Both the position numbers and the translations under genes were made by a program. Shown here in pieces: positions 27,496 to 34,906 of a DNA stretch of 40,648 bases. The DNA is from Eubacteriales bacterium (GTDB lineage Bacteria > Bacillota > Clostridia > Lachnospirales > Lachnospiraceae): positions 1-40,648 of the forward strand of contig JAUNGM010000036.1 in the NCBI GenBank assembly GCA_030524545.1, in the 5' to 3' direction. The notes beneath the pieces are model-generated. The model had not been told where the DNA came from, did no database searches, and saw nothing but the letters and a program-made list of their open reading frames with translations. Position 1 is the first letter of the stretch. Every line of letters starts with the position of its first letter.

Positions 27496-27563
27496 TTCAC
27501 TATCAAAAAGAGAGGAAGTGCTTCAGAGAACGTAAGGAGACTCTGACAGCAGAAGGTTCATTC

Positions 27564-28529
27564 ATGAAAATCGTAATTTTAGAAGGAAAAAGCGTGGGTG
27601 AGGACATGGTCTTCGCCCCTTTTTATAATCTCGGGGAAGTAACGATCTATCCGAAGACCGGGCCGGAAGAAATGCCGGAGAGGATCAAAGATGCGGATAT
27701 CATTGTTGCGAACAAACTTCCCATGTGTGAACAAACGTTAAGCGGCGCAGAACATCTGAAACTGGTCTGCCTGACCGCAACAGGAACCAATAATCTGGAT
27801 GGGGAATATCTGAAATTGAGGGGGATTCAGGCCAGAAATGTAGCCGGCTATTCCACGGATGCAGTGGCACAGCATACATTTGCCCTGTTGTTTTATCTTT
27901 GGGAGAAGCTGAGATTTTACGATGATTTTGTCAAATCCGGTGAATACGGAAGCGGTAATTCTTTCTCTTGTTTTCCGGAACGCTTTCTGGAACTGAAGGG
28001 TAAGACATGGGGAATCATCGGTATGGGTGCCATCGGGCAGAGGGTGGCAGAAATCGCTTCCGTGTTTGGCTGCAGGATCATCTGCTATTCCGCATCCGGG
28101 TCGAAGTATGATTTTCAGGAGAAGGGCTGGGGGCAGGTGGATTTTGATACACTGCTGAAGGAATCCGACATTCTGTCCATTCACGCACCGCTGAACTGTT
28201 ACACGGAAAATCTCATGAATCTGGATGCATTCAGAAGAATGAAAAAAGAAGCGGTATTGATCAACGTAGCCAGAGGACCGATTGTCAATCAGGAGGATCT
28301 ATACACTGCCCTAACCGAGAATCTGATCGCCGCAGCGGGGCTTGACGTATTGAAAGTGGAACCGCTCACAGAGGATAACCCTTTAGGCAGGATCAAGGAC
28401 AGCCGCAAACTGCTCATCACTCCGCATATGGGCTGGGCCCCTGTGGAAACCCGAACCCGCTGTCTGGAGGAAGTGGTGAAAAATATCGAAGCGTTCCTCC
28501 GGGGAGAGGACAGAAACCGGGTTTATTAA
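27564..28529 (+). CDS. NAD-dependent D-2-hydroxyacid dehydrogenase
   Basis: A 321-residue cytosolic oxidoreductase of the D-isomer-specific family (glycerate/hydroxypyruvate reductase-like). The substrate domain is followed by the NAD fold with GIIGMGAIGQRVA (P-loop). The catalytic Arg lies in NVARGPIV, the Glu near GLDVLKVEP, and the His in LLITPHMGWAP. It has its own promoter, and AGAAGG stands just before the ATG at 27564. The closest functional guess is a reductase of hydroxypyruvate or another 2-keto acid; the exact substrate is open. Confidence 0.9.
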   Translation: MKIVILEGKSVGEDMVFAPFYNLGEVTIYPKTGPEEMPERIKDADIIVANKLPMCEQTLSGAEHLKLVCLTATGTNNLDGEYLKLRGIQARNVAGYSTDAVAQHTFALLFYLWEKLRFYDDFVKSGEYGSGNSFSCFPERFLELKGKTWGIIGMGAIGQRVAEIASVFGCRIICYSASGSKYDFQEKGWGQVDFDTLLKESDILSIHAPLNCYTENLMNLDAFRRMKKEAVLINVARGPIVNQEDLYTALTENLIAAAGLDVLKVEPLTEDNPLGRIKDSRKLLITPHMGWAPVETRTRCLEEVVKNIEAFLRGEDRNRVY

Positions 28530-28633
28530 TATTTATACAACAGAAAGAGACAATGACATATGTTGTCAGAGAAAAATACAGGATTGTTTATTTAATACGA
28601 AAATATTCGAAAATAGAAAATCTCTGTGTTTAA

Positions 28634-28662
28634 TTGACGTAAATAAAAAACCATAGTAAAAT
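28634..28662 (+). promoter_or_regulatory. Promoter for the diguanylate cyclase gene
   Basis: TTGACG (28634-28639), 17-base spacer, TAAAAT (28657-28662). Confidence 0.65.
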
Positions 28663-28728
28663 AAATGAAGATTAAATTACCGAGCACAGATGAAAATAAA
28701 ATGAAAACTTCGTGATAATTACCGGGGG

Positions 28729-28744
28729 ACATGCATATGCATGT
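28729..28744. promoter_or_regulatory. 16-bp perfect palindrome at the translation start region
   Basis: ACATGCATATGCATGT reads the same on both strands. It sits about 70 bases after the promoter -10 and 10 bases before the likely TTG start, next to a GGGGGA run that may serve the ribosome. It could be an operator or an mRNA hairpin covering the ribosome site. Confidence 0.5.
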
Positions 28745-28753
28745 GATGGACGA

Positions 28754-30613
28754 TTGAAAAGAAAAATTTTAATGCTTTCCAGTAACTGGAACAACGAATA
28801 TATGTGCAAACTGATCAGAGGGGTCCAGAGGCGTATTGGCCGGGAGGAAATGGATCTCTACATTTTTAATGCGTATGATATCGTTGAAAATTTTGACTAT
28901 CAAAAAAAAGAACGTGAAATTTACTGTCTGCCGAATCCGGATGATTATGACGGCGTTCTGGTGGCCATCAGCAGTGTGGGGAATATTCCGATTGTCGAGG
29001 AGCTTGTAAAGCCCTACCAGAAACAGGGCAAGAAATTTCTGAGTATCGAACAGGAATTTCCCGGGATCTACTATGCGGGAATCAATAATTACAGGGCAGT
29101 TTATAAGCTGGTAGAGCATATGATCATGTGCCATGGCTGTAAGACGTTGAATTTTGCGGGAGGCCCAAGAGATCATTCGGAAAATATGGAACGCTACCAG
29201 GCGTATTGTGATTGCCTGAGGGATTATAATCTGGAAGTTGATGAAAAGAGAATTTGTTTTTATTCTTTTGAATATGCAGACGGGATCCGTGCATATGAAG
29301 AGTGGAAGCGGCTTGGGCTTCATCTTCCGGACGCAGTGATCTGCGGCAATGATGATATGGCTATGGGCTACTGCGTTGCAGCGGAAAAAGACGGATACTT
29401 TGCGCCGGAGGATTTCTGTATTACCGGATTTGATAATATTGATGAGGGCCAGCATTTTTCCCCTTCCATTACAAGTGTGAACAGGCAGTGGGAGCAGCTT
29501 GGCTACAACAGTATGGACAAGCTGCTGGCATTGATCGACGGCAGTGAATCCGCGCCCAAATGCTATACGGAGGAGTCGTACAGCCTGAATGAAAGCTGCG
29601 GCTGCAGGCGAGACGGCAAAAGTGCAGGACGGGATTTTATCTATCTCTTTAAACGGAAAAAATGGGAAGAGTTTATGAACAACCGTCAGCGTGTTGCGAG
29701 ACAGCTTTTGTGCGGAAGCCTTGATGATGAGGAAATTGCCCGCAATCTGGAGGCGTGCAGTGATCTTTTTCACCTGTCCGGCATCGCGGTTTATCTGAAC
29801 CAGTTCTTTATTGAGGGAGGCCTGCGCCAGAGGAAGCAGGGGTATGATAAGTCCATGCAGCTGCTTTTTCGGGAGCCGAGAGGTATGGTATCCAGAGAAG
29901 AGCAGATGATTCCGGCGGAGTGGATGTCCGATACAAAGCCGCAGGTGTTTCTGTTTTCGCCGCTGCATTTCCTTGACTGTTCTTTCGGGTATTGTGTGAT
30001 CCGTTATGAAGAGCGCATTATGATGAACCGGAACCACCGTACATTAATGGAAACCATTTCCCTTGCTCTGGAGAATATCCGTCAGAGGATGAGCCTGAAC
30101 AACATGAACCGTCAGCTTCAGCGGCTTTATGTACGGGATGCGCTGACCGGACTCTATAACCGGTCCGGATATGGCGAAAAAGCGAATGCGTATTTTCAGG
30201 AGAAGAACAGAAAAGTATATTTAATCTATTTGGATCTGGACAATCTAAAGTACATCAATGACAATTATGGACATGCAGCAGGTGATAAAGCCATTCTGGC
30301 TGCGGCGAAGGCAATACGCAGGGTCTTCTGCAATGATGAGATTCGGGTACGGATGGGCGGTGATGAATTTCTGGTTATCGGAAGTTTTATCAGCGAAGCG
30401 GACATTGTGGAAAAAGAAAAAGAAATGGAGCGGTGTCTTGCTTCTTATGGCCGGAAGGAGAACATGCCGACTATTCTAAGGGCAAGCATGGGTCACGCAT
30501 GGAACGAGGGACGTTATGAAAATCTGGAAACCCTGGTTCAGCTGGCAGATTCCGAAATGTACCGGACGAAGCAGAACCGGAAAAAAGCAAATTGTCGGGA
30601 TAAAAGTAAATAG
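28754..30613 (+). CDS. Soluble diguanylate cyclase with LacI-type sugar-sensor domain
   Basis: About 619 residues; the start is uncertain (GTG 28712, TTG 28754 or ATG 28772; TTG matches the expected KRKILMLSSNWNNEY beginning). Residues 1-290 form a periplasmic-binding-fold (LacI effector) domain, with GVLVAISSVGNIPIVEEL, AVICGNDDMAMGYCVAAE and ITGFDNIDEGQHFSPSITSV. There is no helix-turn-helix, signal peptide or membrane segment, so the sensor is cytosolic. A linker domain of about 150 residues precedes the GGDEF domain (GGDEF at 535-539, preceded by DALTGLYNRSGY). The active-site motif is intact; the RxxD inhibition site normally 5 residues before it is absent. It should make c-di-GMP in response to an internal ligand, probably a sugar. 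Confidence 0.87.
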   Translation: MKRKILMLSSNWNNEYMCKLIRGVQRRIGREEMDLYIFNAYDIVENFDYQKKEREIYCLPNPDDYDGVLVAISSVGNIPIVEELVKPYQKQGKKFLSIEQEFPGIYYAGINNYRAVYKLVEHMIMCHGCKTLNFAGGPRDHSENMERYQAYCDCLRDYNLEVDEKRICFYSFEYADGIRAYEEWKRLGLHLPDAVICGNDDMAMGYCVAAEKDGYFAPEDFCITGFDNIDEGQHFSPSITSVNRQWEQLGYNSMDKLLALIDGSESAPKCYTEESYSLNESCGCRRDGKSAGRDFIYLFKRKKWEEFMNNRQRVARQLLCGSLDDEEIARNLEACSDLFHLSGIAVYLNQFFIEGGLRQRKQGYDKSMQLLFREPRGMVSREEQMIPAEWMSDTKPQVFLFSPLHFLDCSFGYCVIRYEERIMMNRNHRTLMETISLALENIRQRMSLNNMNRQLQRLYVRDALTGLYNRSGYGEKANAYFQEKNRKVYLIYLDLDNLKYINDNYGHAAGDKAILAAAKAIRRVFCNDEIRVRMGGDEFLVIGSFISEADIVEKEKEMERCLASYGRKENMPTILRASMGHAWNEGRYENLETLVQLADSEMYRTKQNRKKANCRDKSK

Positions 30614-30630
30614 ATAAAAATAAAAAAATT

Positions 30631-30684
30631 AAGACAGTTCCCTTATGCTGGTTGTTGCGGCAATGTAAGGGGCTGTCTTTTTTT
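30631..30684 (+). terminator. Intrinsic terminator after the diguanylate cyclase
   Basis: AAGACAG...CCCTTA pairs with TAAGGGG...CTGTCTT (14-bp stem, one bulge, apical loop of about 20 bases), followed by T7. It isolates the cyclase from the invertible segment to its right. Confidence 0.85.
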
Positions 30685-31195
30685 GCAGTCAGATATGCGA
30701 AAGGAAGATAAGGGGAGGTTCCTTTTCGTTTCGAAATATATTCGGAAGATGGTAGTATAGTGATAACTATTAATTTTCCTTTATTCATCACTAAAACATT
30801 TCAAATTTACCATTTCATGAAATCATTCACTCTTTTCAATTTCAAGACAAATCGTTGAAATATCATATTTCATATACAGGTAATCAAAAAATGTCGTTTA
30901 TCACTGGAATATTCTGAACATATCTTTGTTTTTTCATGTTAAATCCACTTTAATTTGATATTGTGTTTGAGGAACAATTAATAGTTATCTATATCTTAAA
31001 ATTATAAACAAAATATCTGATAATAGATAAATGGAATTTTTGAACAAAAAACTTACACGGTAGGAGGAGGGAATGAAAAAGAAATAATCGGGTAATATGG
31101 TATTCGCAAATCAATCGCCAAAATAAAACTGAATATGGAACTTGTTAACCAGCAACCAGTAGTGTATCAAAAATTATAACAATGGAGGTAACCAA
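30685..31195. other. AT-rich non-coding stretch holding the left switch
   Basis: Base composition falls sharply after 30,690. The stretch contains the left invertible element (30762-30989) and, at 31073-31087, an ATG-AAA-AAG-AAA-TAA mini-frame behind GGAGGAGGG, probably the stub of a lost secreted-protein gene. I see no full gene. Confidence 0.5.
30762..30989. promoter_or_regulatory. Putative invertible DNA switch A
   Basis: GATAACTATTAATT at 30762-30775 and its exact reverse complement at 30976-30989 bound a 200-bp AT-rich segment. The repeats belong to the same sequence family as those of switch B. No strong promoter is visible inside: on the plus strand TTGTTT-N17-TTTAAT, on the minus strand TTGATT-N17-GATATT, both weak. 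The gene to the right is a broken secreted-protein gene. Confidence 0.6.
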
Positions 31196-31461
31196 ATGAA
31201 AGAATTGAAAAAAGTTTTAGCTATTATTATATGTGTGCGATGGTAACAGCAGTGTTTGCATGCGGAGTTTCCGCAGCGAAAAAATCAACAGAAGAATCAG
31301 CAGAAGTTTCATCAGAGGAGATAGAATCCACGACAGATGATACTACAACAGCAGAATTGCTTGACGAACCTGAAATTATTCATATTGCAGATGGAGAGGA
31401 GTTTCAGTACACCGCTCCTGTTCTGCCAAAACAGCGGGCGGTTTGTTCCCATACAATTTGA
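31196..31461 (+). pseudogene. Broken gene for a small secreted protein
   Basis: An ATG at 31196 behind AATGGAGG begins MKELKKVLAIII, then hits a stop at 31244-31246. The second reading frame from 31231 continues the signal peptide (MCAMVTAVFACGVSAA) and a Ser/Thr/Glu-rich stretch. Joining the two restores a normal signal peptide, so a small frameshift near 31225-31235 is the simplest explanation. The restored frame ends after about 90 residues at 31461, where the likely original protein is cut short. It lies just right of switch A and may once have been its target. Confidence 0.55.
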
Positions 31462-31567
31462 AGCTTCCGTATTAGGTTCAAAAAACTGCAGCACTGCAAA
31501 CCTTTCCATCACCTCTGGTAAAACACCATTGCAGAAAAACTTGGATCAATCTAAATTTCTGTACACT

Positions 31568-31593
31568 AAAAAGACCGCCATTTCCTGCCGGTC
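31568..31593 (-). terminator. Terminator of the recombinase gene
   Basis: On the minus strand GACCG (31593-31589) pairs with CGGTC (31577-31573), followed by TTTTT (31572-31568). The stem is short, but the place, 28 bases after the recombinase stop, is right. Confidence 0.55.
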
Positions 31594-31620
31594 GAATCAT
31601 CATCCTGCCATCCATATGCT

Positions 31621-32538
31621 TTATGCAGCATTTCCAATCTTCATTTTATTTCTCGGATGTCGGGTTCTTAGAATTTCTGCCTGTTTCTCTGCTGCAACAT
31701 GTATATAAATCTGTGTGGTTTTTATTGAACTATGACCCAGAATCTGTTGGAGGCAACTAACATCTACCCCTTCCTCGATTAAATATGTTGCAAACGAATG
31801 CCGGAACATATGTGGTGTAATATTACTATCAATACCAGCCAGTTTTGTATACTTTTTCATCATATTTCTTATAGACTGCTCTGTAAAACGACCTCCTCTC
31901 TGATTAATGAAAAAATACCCGCATTCTTTAATTGCTTTCTCGTTTTCGGTATAATACTTCTTTAGGAGTTCAAGAATATCCGGCTCTCCAATCTGAATGT
32001 AACGCTCCTTTCCCCCTTTTCCCATAATCCGGATTAACCCAGAATTTAAATTAATACAGTCCGACCTTATATTCGATATTTCATATACTCTGGCCCCCGT
32101 TGCAAAAAACACTTCCACTACTGCTATATCCCGTAAACGATATTTATAAACAGATATATCATTCTCATCCAAACAACCATACATACAATTTAAGAGCTTC
32201 TCAATTTCTTCTCGAGGAATTATTCTCGGAAGAATTATATTCTCTTTGAATTTCACCTTTACTTTTCTAAAAGGATTTTCAATAATAATCTCTTCATCTT
32301 CTAAATAATTATAAAATGCTTTTATTGACGCAATTTTCCGTTTTACACTTTTCTGCTTATACTTTTTATGCAACTCAGTTATATATTCTTCTATTTTTTC
32401 TTTGTTAGGATTTTCGCAGCAAACAAAATCATAAAACTGTCTCAAATCAATACGATACGCCTTCAATGTTTTGGAATCCAGTTCCTTTCTATATTTACAG
32501 TACTCCAAATATGTTTCTACTTTATCAATTGGTTCCAT
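31621..32538 (-). CDS. Tyrosine site-specific recombinase (Xer/invertase type)
   Basis: A 305-residue recombinase. The N-terminal SAM-like DNA-binding domain spans residues 1-85 (LEYCKYRKELDSKTLKAYRIDL...). The catalytic domain has R150 in ATGARVYEIS, the Lys in GKGGKERY near 174-177, H243 and R246 in HMFRHSFATYL, H269 in ILGHSS and nucleophile Y278, all intact. ATG 32538 has AAGGAG 9 bases ahead; the upstream TTG and ATG overlap the promoter. It lies between two pairs of related inverted repeats and is the obvious candidate to invert them. Size and lack of excisionase or phage genes favour a local invertase over an integrase of a mobile element. Confidence 0.92.
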   Translation of the reverse strand: MEPIDKVETYLEYCKYRKELDSKTLKAYRIDLRQFYDFVCCENPNKEKIEEYITELHKKYKQKSVKRKIASIKAFYNYLEDEEIIIENPFRKVKVKFKENIILPRIIPREEIEKLLNCMYGCLDENDISVYKYRLRDIAVVEVFFATGARVYEISNIRSDCINLNSGLIRIMGKGGKERYIQIGEPDILELLKKYYTENEKAIKECGYFFINQRGGRFTEQSIRNMMKKYTKLAGIDSNITPHMFRHSFATYLIEEGVDVSCLQQILGHSSIKTTQIYIHVAAEKQAEILRTRHPRNKMKIGNAA

Positions 32539-32566
32539 TTTCGCTTTCTCCTTATCTTTTTTATCC

Positions 32567-32595
32567 ATACTATCGTTTACAATACTACTTTTCAA
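32567..32595 (-). promoter_or_regulatory. Promoter for the recombinase gene
   Basis: On the minus strand TTGAAA (32595-32590), 17-base spacer, TAGTAT (32572-32567). It fixes the start codon at 32538. Confidence 0.7.
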
Positions 32596-33126
32596 GAGAT
32601 TAACCGCTTATAACCTATTCAATAATACGTAACCATAAAATCACATACAGCAAAAAATAGCATAGCATTTAAGGGATATCTTACTTTATCACCTCTTACC
32701 TTAAGCTCACCTAAGTTTAGTGCCCAAGCCAGTTCACTAAGCTCCATAATCCAGATTCCCTGCAGCTTTTCAGCAGCAATAAGTAAAAATAAATATTGGG
32801 TTTATTGTAGTATATGATTTCTTTACGCGGATTCCCACAAACGCAAGCAGGGTGTTTCAGACATACCTATGAATTGTTCAAAGAAAATCAACAACATTTT
32901 GGTAAAGATTCTGTTTTTATCCATATTGGTTTCTTTGGCTGAAACTTATATTCTCAGCCTGAGTTTTGAGGGATGCTGCTGATGTTGCCGCTTTTTCACT
33001 TACCTTTGTCTTCATCGGTAACTATTTTTCGGAAATACAGGTTTTACCGGCAACCATCTATGTTTCATATTATAGAAGTGTTTTTTAAAGTTTCTAAAAA
33101 AAGATAAAGAAGTGTTACACGATAAA
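32596..33126. other. AT-rich stretch between recombinase and switch B
   Basis: Apart from the small membrane-protein relic listed separately (32869-33088), I see no gene, RNA or strong repeat in this half kilobase. Composition is AT-rich like the rest of the island. Confidence 0.5.
32869..33088 (+). pseudogene. Possible relic of a small membrane protein
   Basis: An ATG at 32869 opens a 37-codon frame with one hydrophobic helix (INNILVKILFLSILVSL). The next frame continues with another hydrophobic stretch (AAFSLTFVFIGNYF) to a stop at 33086-33088. One frameshift near 32970 would join them. There is no good ribosome site. It may be chance in AT-rich DNA. Confidence 0.25.
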
Positions 33127-33312
33127 GGATAACTACTAATTATCCTTTGTTCATTGAAGTGATAGCCAAAAAAAGTATATGAAAACAAGAAGGATACTGA
33201 TTTTTTGAGTATATTTGAAGGTATTTAGGCGTATTTGATATTAGAGTCTGCCTAAAGAAAAATGTTGTTTTTGCCTATATCTATGCAAAATATAACATTT
33301 CCAAGATTGGCC

Positions 33313-33341
33313 TTGAATTTAAAGATTGTTAGTGTTATCAT
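33313..33341 (+). promoter_or_regulatory. Promoter inside switch B, facing right (ON state)
   Basis: TTGAAT (33313-33318), 17-base spacer, TATCAT (33336-33341). Transcription would start near 33348 and run through the right repeat into the TnpB-like gene and possibly the capsule genes. Confidence 0.7.
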
Positions 33342-33369
33342 TAATCTTAACTTTCAGGAGTTTTTTCTG

Positions 33370-33381
33370 ATGGATAAGTGA
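33370..33381 (+). other. Three-codon leader frame at the right repeat
   Basis: CAGGAG (33355-33360) stands 9 bases before ATG-GAT-AAG-TGA, whose stop lies in the right inverted repeat. It may be a leader peptide or the chance stub of a gene start. Confidence 0.3.
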
Positions 33382-33415
33382 TAATTAGTAGTTATCCTGA
33401 CAAGAGGTAAAAAAT

Positions 33416-34561
33416 ATGGCAGATTCCAGACGCGATGCATCTGGTTATAGTATCAGAACCTATTCCCTGCGGATTCACAGTCAGCATCCGGAATGGCTGG
33501 AACAGAATCAAAAGCTGTTTGGCGAGGCAGAAACATTTTACCTGCATCTGCTGGCAAATCAGGAATTACTGTGGAGCCTTGGAAGTCAGGCGCTTATGCG
33601 GGAACTGGAAAAACAAACAGTTTCTTCCAGAAACAATCCGTTGCCGCCGCATCCACTTCCATGGGAAAAACTACCCTCTTATTTCCGGCGTGCCGCCATC
33701 AATACAGCTATTACATTCTGGCGAAGCTGTCAGTCTAGAGGACAAGTGGACATTCCGGAACAGATTCAGGGAACAGCATTGTTTTATAACCGAATGTACC
33801 GGAACCTGAGTAGTACACAAGTTGAATTAAGGATTTGGACAGGAGAAGCGTGGAAATGGCTGCCCTGCACTTTGACTGGTGGAAGCCTGCCGGATCAGGG
33901 GAGTATACAGTGGCTTTCTCCATACACAGTGAAACGGCATAAATATTTCATGCTTCATGTCCCTGTGCGTATTCCGGTCTATGATACGCGGAAATTGCAG
34001 CAGCGAATCACAGCAGGTGAGCCGCTCTGCGGAGTCCATTTTACCAATACAGACGCATTTGCAGTTGCATGCATCATAGACGGTCGGGAACGGCAGCAGG
34101 CTGTCCGCTATTTCAAGGGAGGACGCCAGTATCAGCATCAGTGCAGCAAAGCTCTGGCTTCTATTGCAAAAAGCAATACGAGTCATGGAGCAGAAGGACA
34201 GCCCAGGGCGAATCAGCGCTACTGGATGTACCTGAAGCATGTAAATGATCATTGGGCCAACCGTATCAGCAAAGAAATCATAGATTTCTGTATGGAAAAT
34301 GGAGCAACGGTGATTGCAGTAGCGGACTATCATCCTGATTTTGAAAGAGCTGTTATGACGAAAGTAGGAAACTGGTCACCGCTGCATTTAAGCACGAGAA
34401 TTCGAAATTGTCTGTTATATAAAGCATGGCGAAACGGAATCTTGATTGCAAATATTCCTTCCTTCAATACCGCTGCAAAGAACCAGCCTGGTGATGACCG
34501 CCTGAACAAAGCCCGCAACATTGCCAGACAATGCCGGGAAAATTTTGTTAAACAGAGATAA
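33416..34561 (+). CDS. TnpB/Cas12-like protein with lost RuvC catalytic residues
   Basis: A 381-residue protein that follows the TnpB (IS605 OrfB) plan. The N-terminal wedge and recognition helices (about 10-110) are followed by a beta-rich wedge return (about 135-185) and a split RuvC domain. RuvC-I reads CGVHFTNTDAFAV (205-217), with His208 where TnpB has the catalytic Asp of GVD. The bridge helix region keeps the VNDHWANRISKEII pattern (276-289). RuvC-II reads TVIAVAD (298-304), with Ala or Val at the Glu position. RuvC-III reads GDDRLNKARNIA (359-370) in place of DRDxNAAxNI. The CxxC zinc finger is missing. It should therefore bind RNA and DNA but not cut. AGAGG stands 8 bases before the ATG. 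No tnpA or transposon ends are seen, so it appears domesticated. The fold assignment rests on motif order alone. Confidence 0.7.
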   Translation: MADSRRDASGYSIRTYSLRIHSQHPEWLEQNQKLFGEAETFYLHLLANQELLWSLGSQALMRELEKQTVSSRNNPLPPHPLPWEKLPSYFRRAAINTAITFWRSCQSRGQVDIPEQIQGTALFYNRMYRNLSSTQVELRIWTGEAWKWLPCTLTGGSLPDQGSIQWLSPYTVKRHKYFMLHVPVRIPVYDTRKLQQRITAGEPLCGVHFTNTDAFAVACIIDGRERQQAVRYFKGGRQYQHQCSKALASIAKSNTSHGAEGQPRANQRYWMYLKHVNDHWANRISKEIIDFCMENGATVIAVADYHPDFERAVMTKVGNWSPLHLSTRIRNCLLYKAWRNGILIANIPSFNTAAKNQPGDDRLNKARNIARQCRENFVKQR

Positions 34562-34906
34562 TTGCTGCAAGCGGCAATCTCTTGTTTATAGATTAATGAA
34601 GTTCCAAACCGGTTCGTTTGATTGATGTAAAGGCTGGTAAGCCATGCAGAAAATCAGGAATAACGCCGGATTTCGGGAATATCGGGCAACCGAATTATGA
34701 GTAACGCTATAGGCATTGCTCATCGGCAGAACACCGCCGCCTGCCTCTATCGCAGAGGAAGGAAAAAAGCTACGAAGTCAAAATATGACGGAGCGCCTGG
34801 TGTTCGAAGTAATAAATGAAATAGCCTCTGCCCTGTGTGGCTGGGCTACGAAATTTATTATTGTGATAAGTTATAAATTAAAAATAATGGCTGTAGGAGA
34901 AAAAGT
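34562..34906 (+). ncRNA. Gene-free, hairpin-rich stretch: possible guide RNA or operon leader
   Basis: 345 bases with no credible gene and more GC than the flanking AT-rich DNA. Hairpins visible: ATTGC/GCAAT at the start; TCGG-GCAA-CCGA with a GNRA loop (34682-34693); TGAGTAA/TTGCTCA (34698-34722); CCTCT/AGAGG (34743-34757); GTCA/TGAC (34776-34788). A long broken stem at 34811-34859 pairs AATAAAT/ATTTATT, TAGCC/GGCTA and GCC/GGC. GCTACGAA occurs twice (34768-34775, 34845-34852), the second on the descending arm of the long stem. TnpB guide RNAs are typically made from the 3' end of the gene and just beyond, which fits; an antitermination leader for the capsule operon is the alternative. Confidence 0.35.

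Larger units (their letters stand above)
33127..33397. promoter_or_regulatory. Putative invertible promoter switch B
   Basis: GGATAACTACTAATTATC at 33127-33144 and its exact 18-bp reverse complement at 33380-33397 bound 235 bp. The segment carries a good plus-strand promoter (33313-33341), which now faces the TnpB-like gene 19 bases beyond the right repeat. The ribosome site and start codon lie outside the segment. This is the layout of a phase-variable promoter: inversion would point the promoter away from the gene. A weaker minus-strand promoter (TTCAAG-N17-TATATT) is also present inside. Confidence 0.75.

Noticed and set aside
30950-30963. A 12 of 14 base match between the end of the hairpin-rich stretch (34853-34866 region) and switch A, as a possible guide target
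   Set aside because: The match is short and AT-rich, so it is expected by chance in this region.
31337-31708. Plus-strand open frame of 123 codons beside the recombinase
   Set aside because: It overlaps the broken secreted-protein gene, the recombinase terminator and the recombinase 3' end, and has no ribosome site.
31621-32538. The recombinase as integrase of a prophage or integrative element
   Set aside because: There are no phage, conjugation or excisionase genes and no tRNA attachment site in the window; the flanking repeats fit inversion better.
34864-34882. GATAAGTTATAAATT before rmlA as a further recombination site
   Set aside because: It needs gaps to align with the switch repeats and has no inverted partner nearby.
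33416-34906. An active IS605-type transposon
   Set aside because: No tnpA, no transposon end hairpins recognised, and the RuvC residues and zinc finger are missing.
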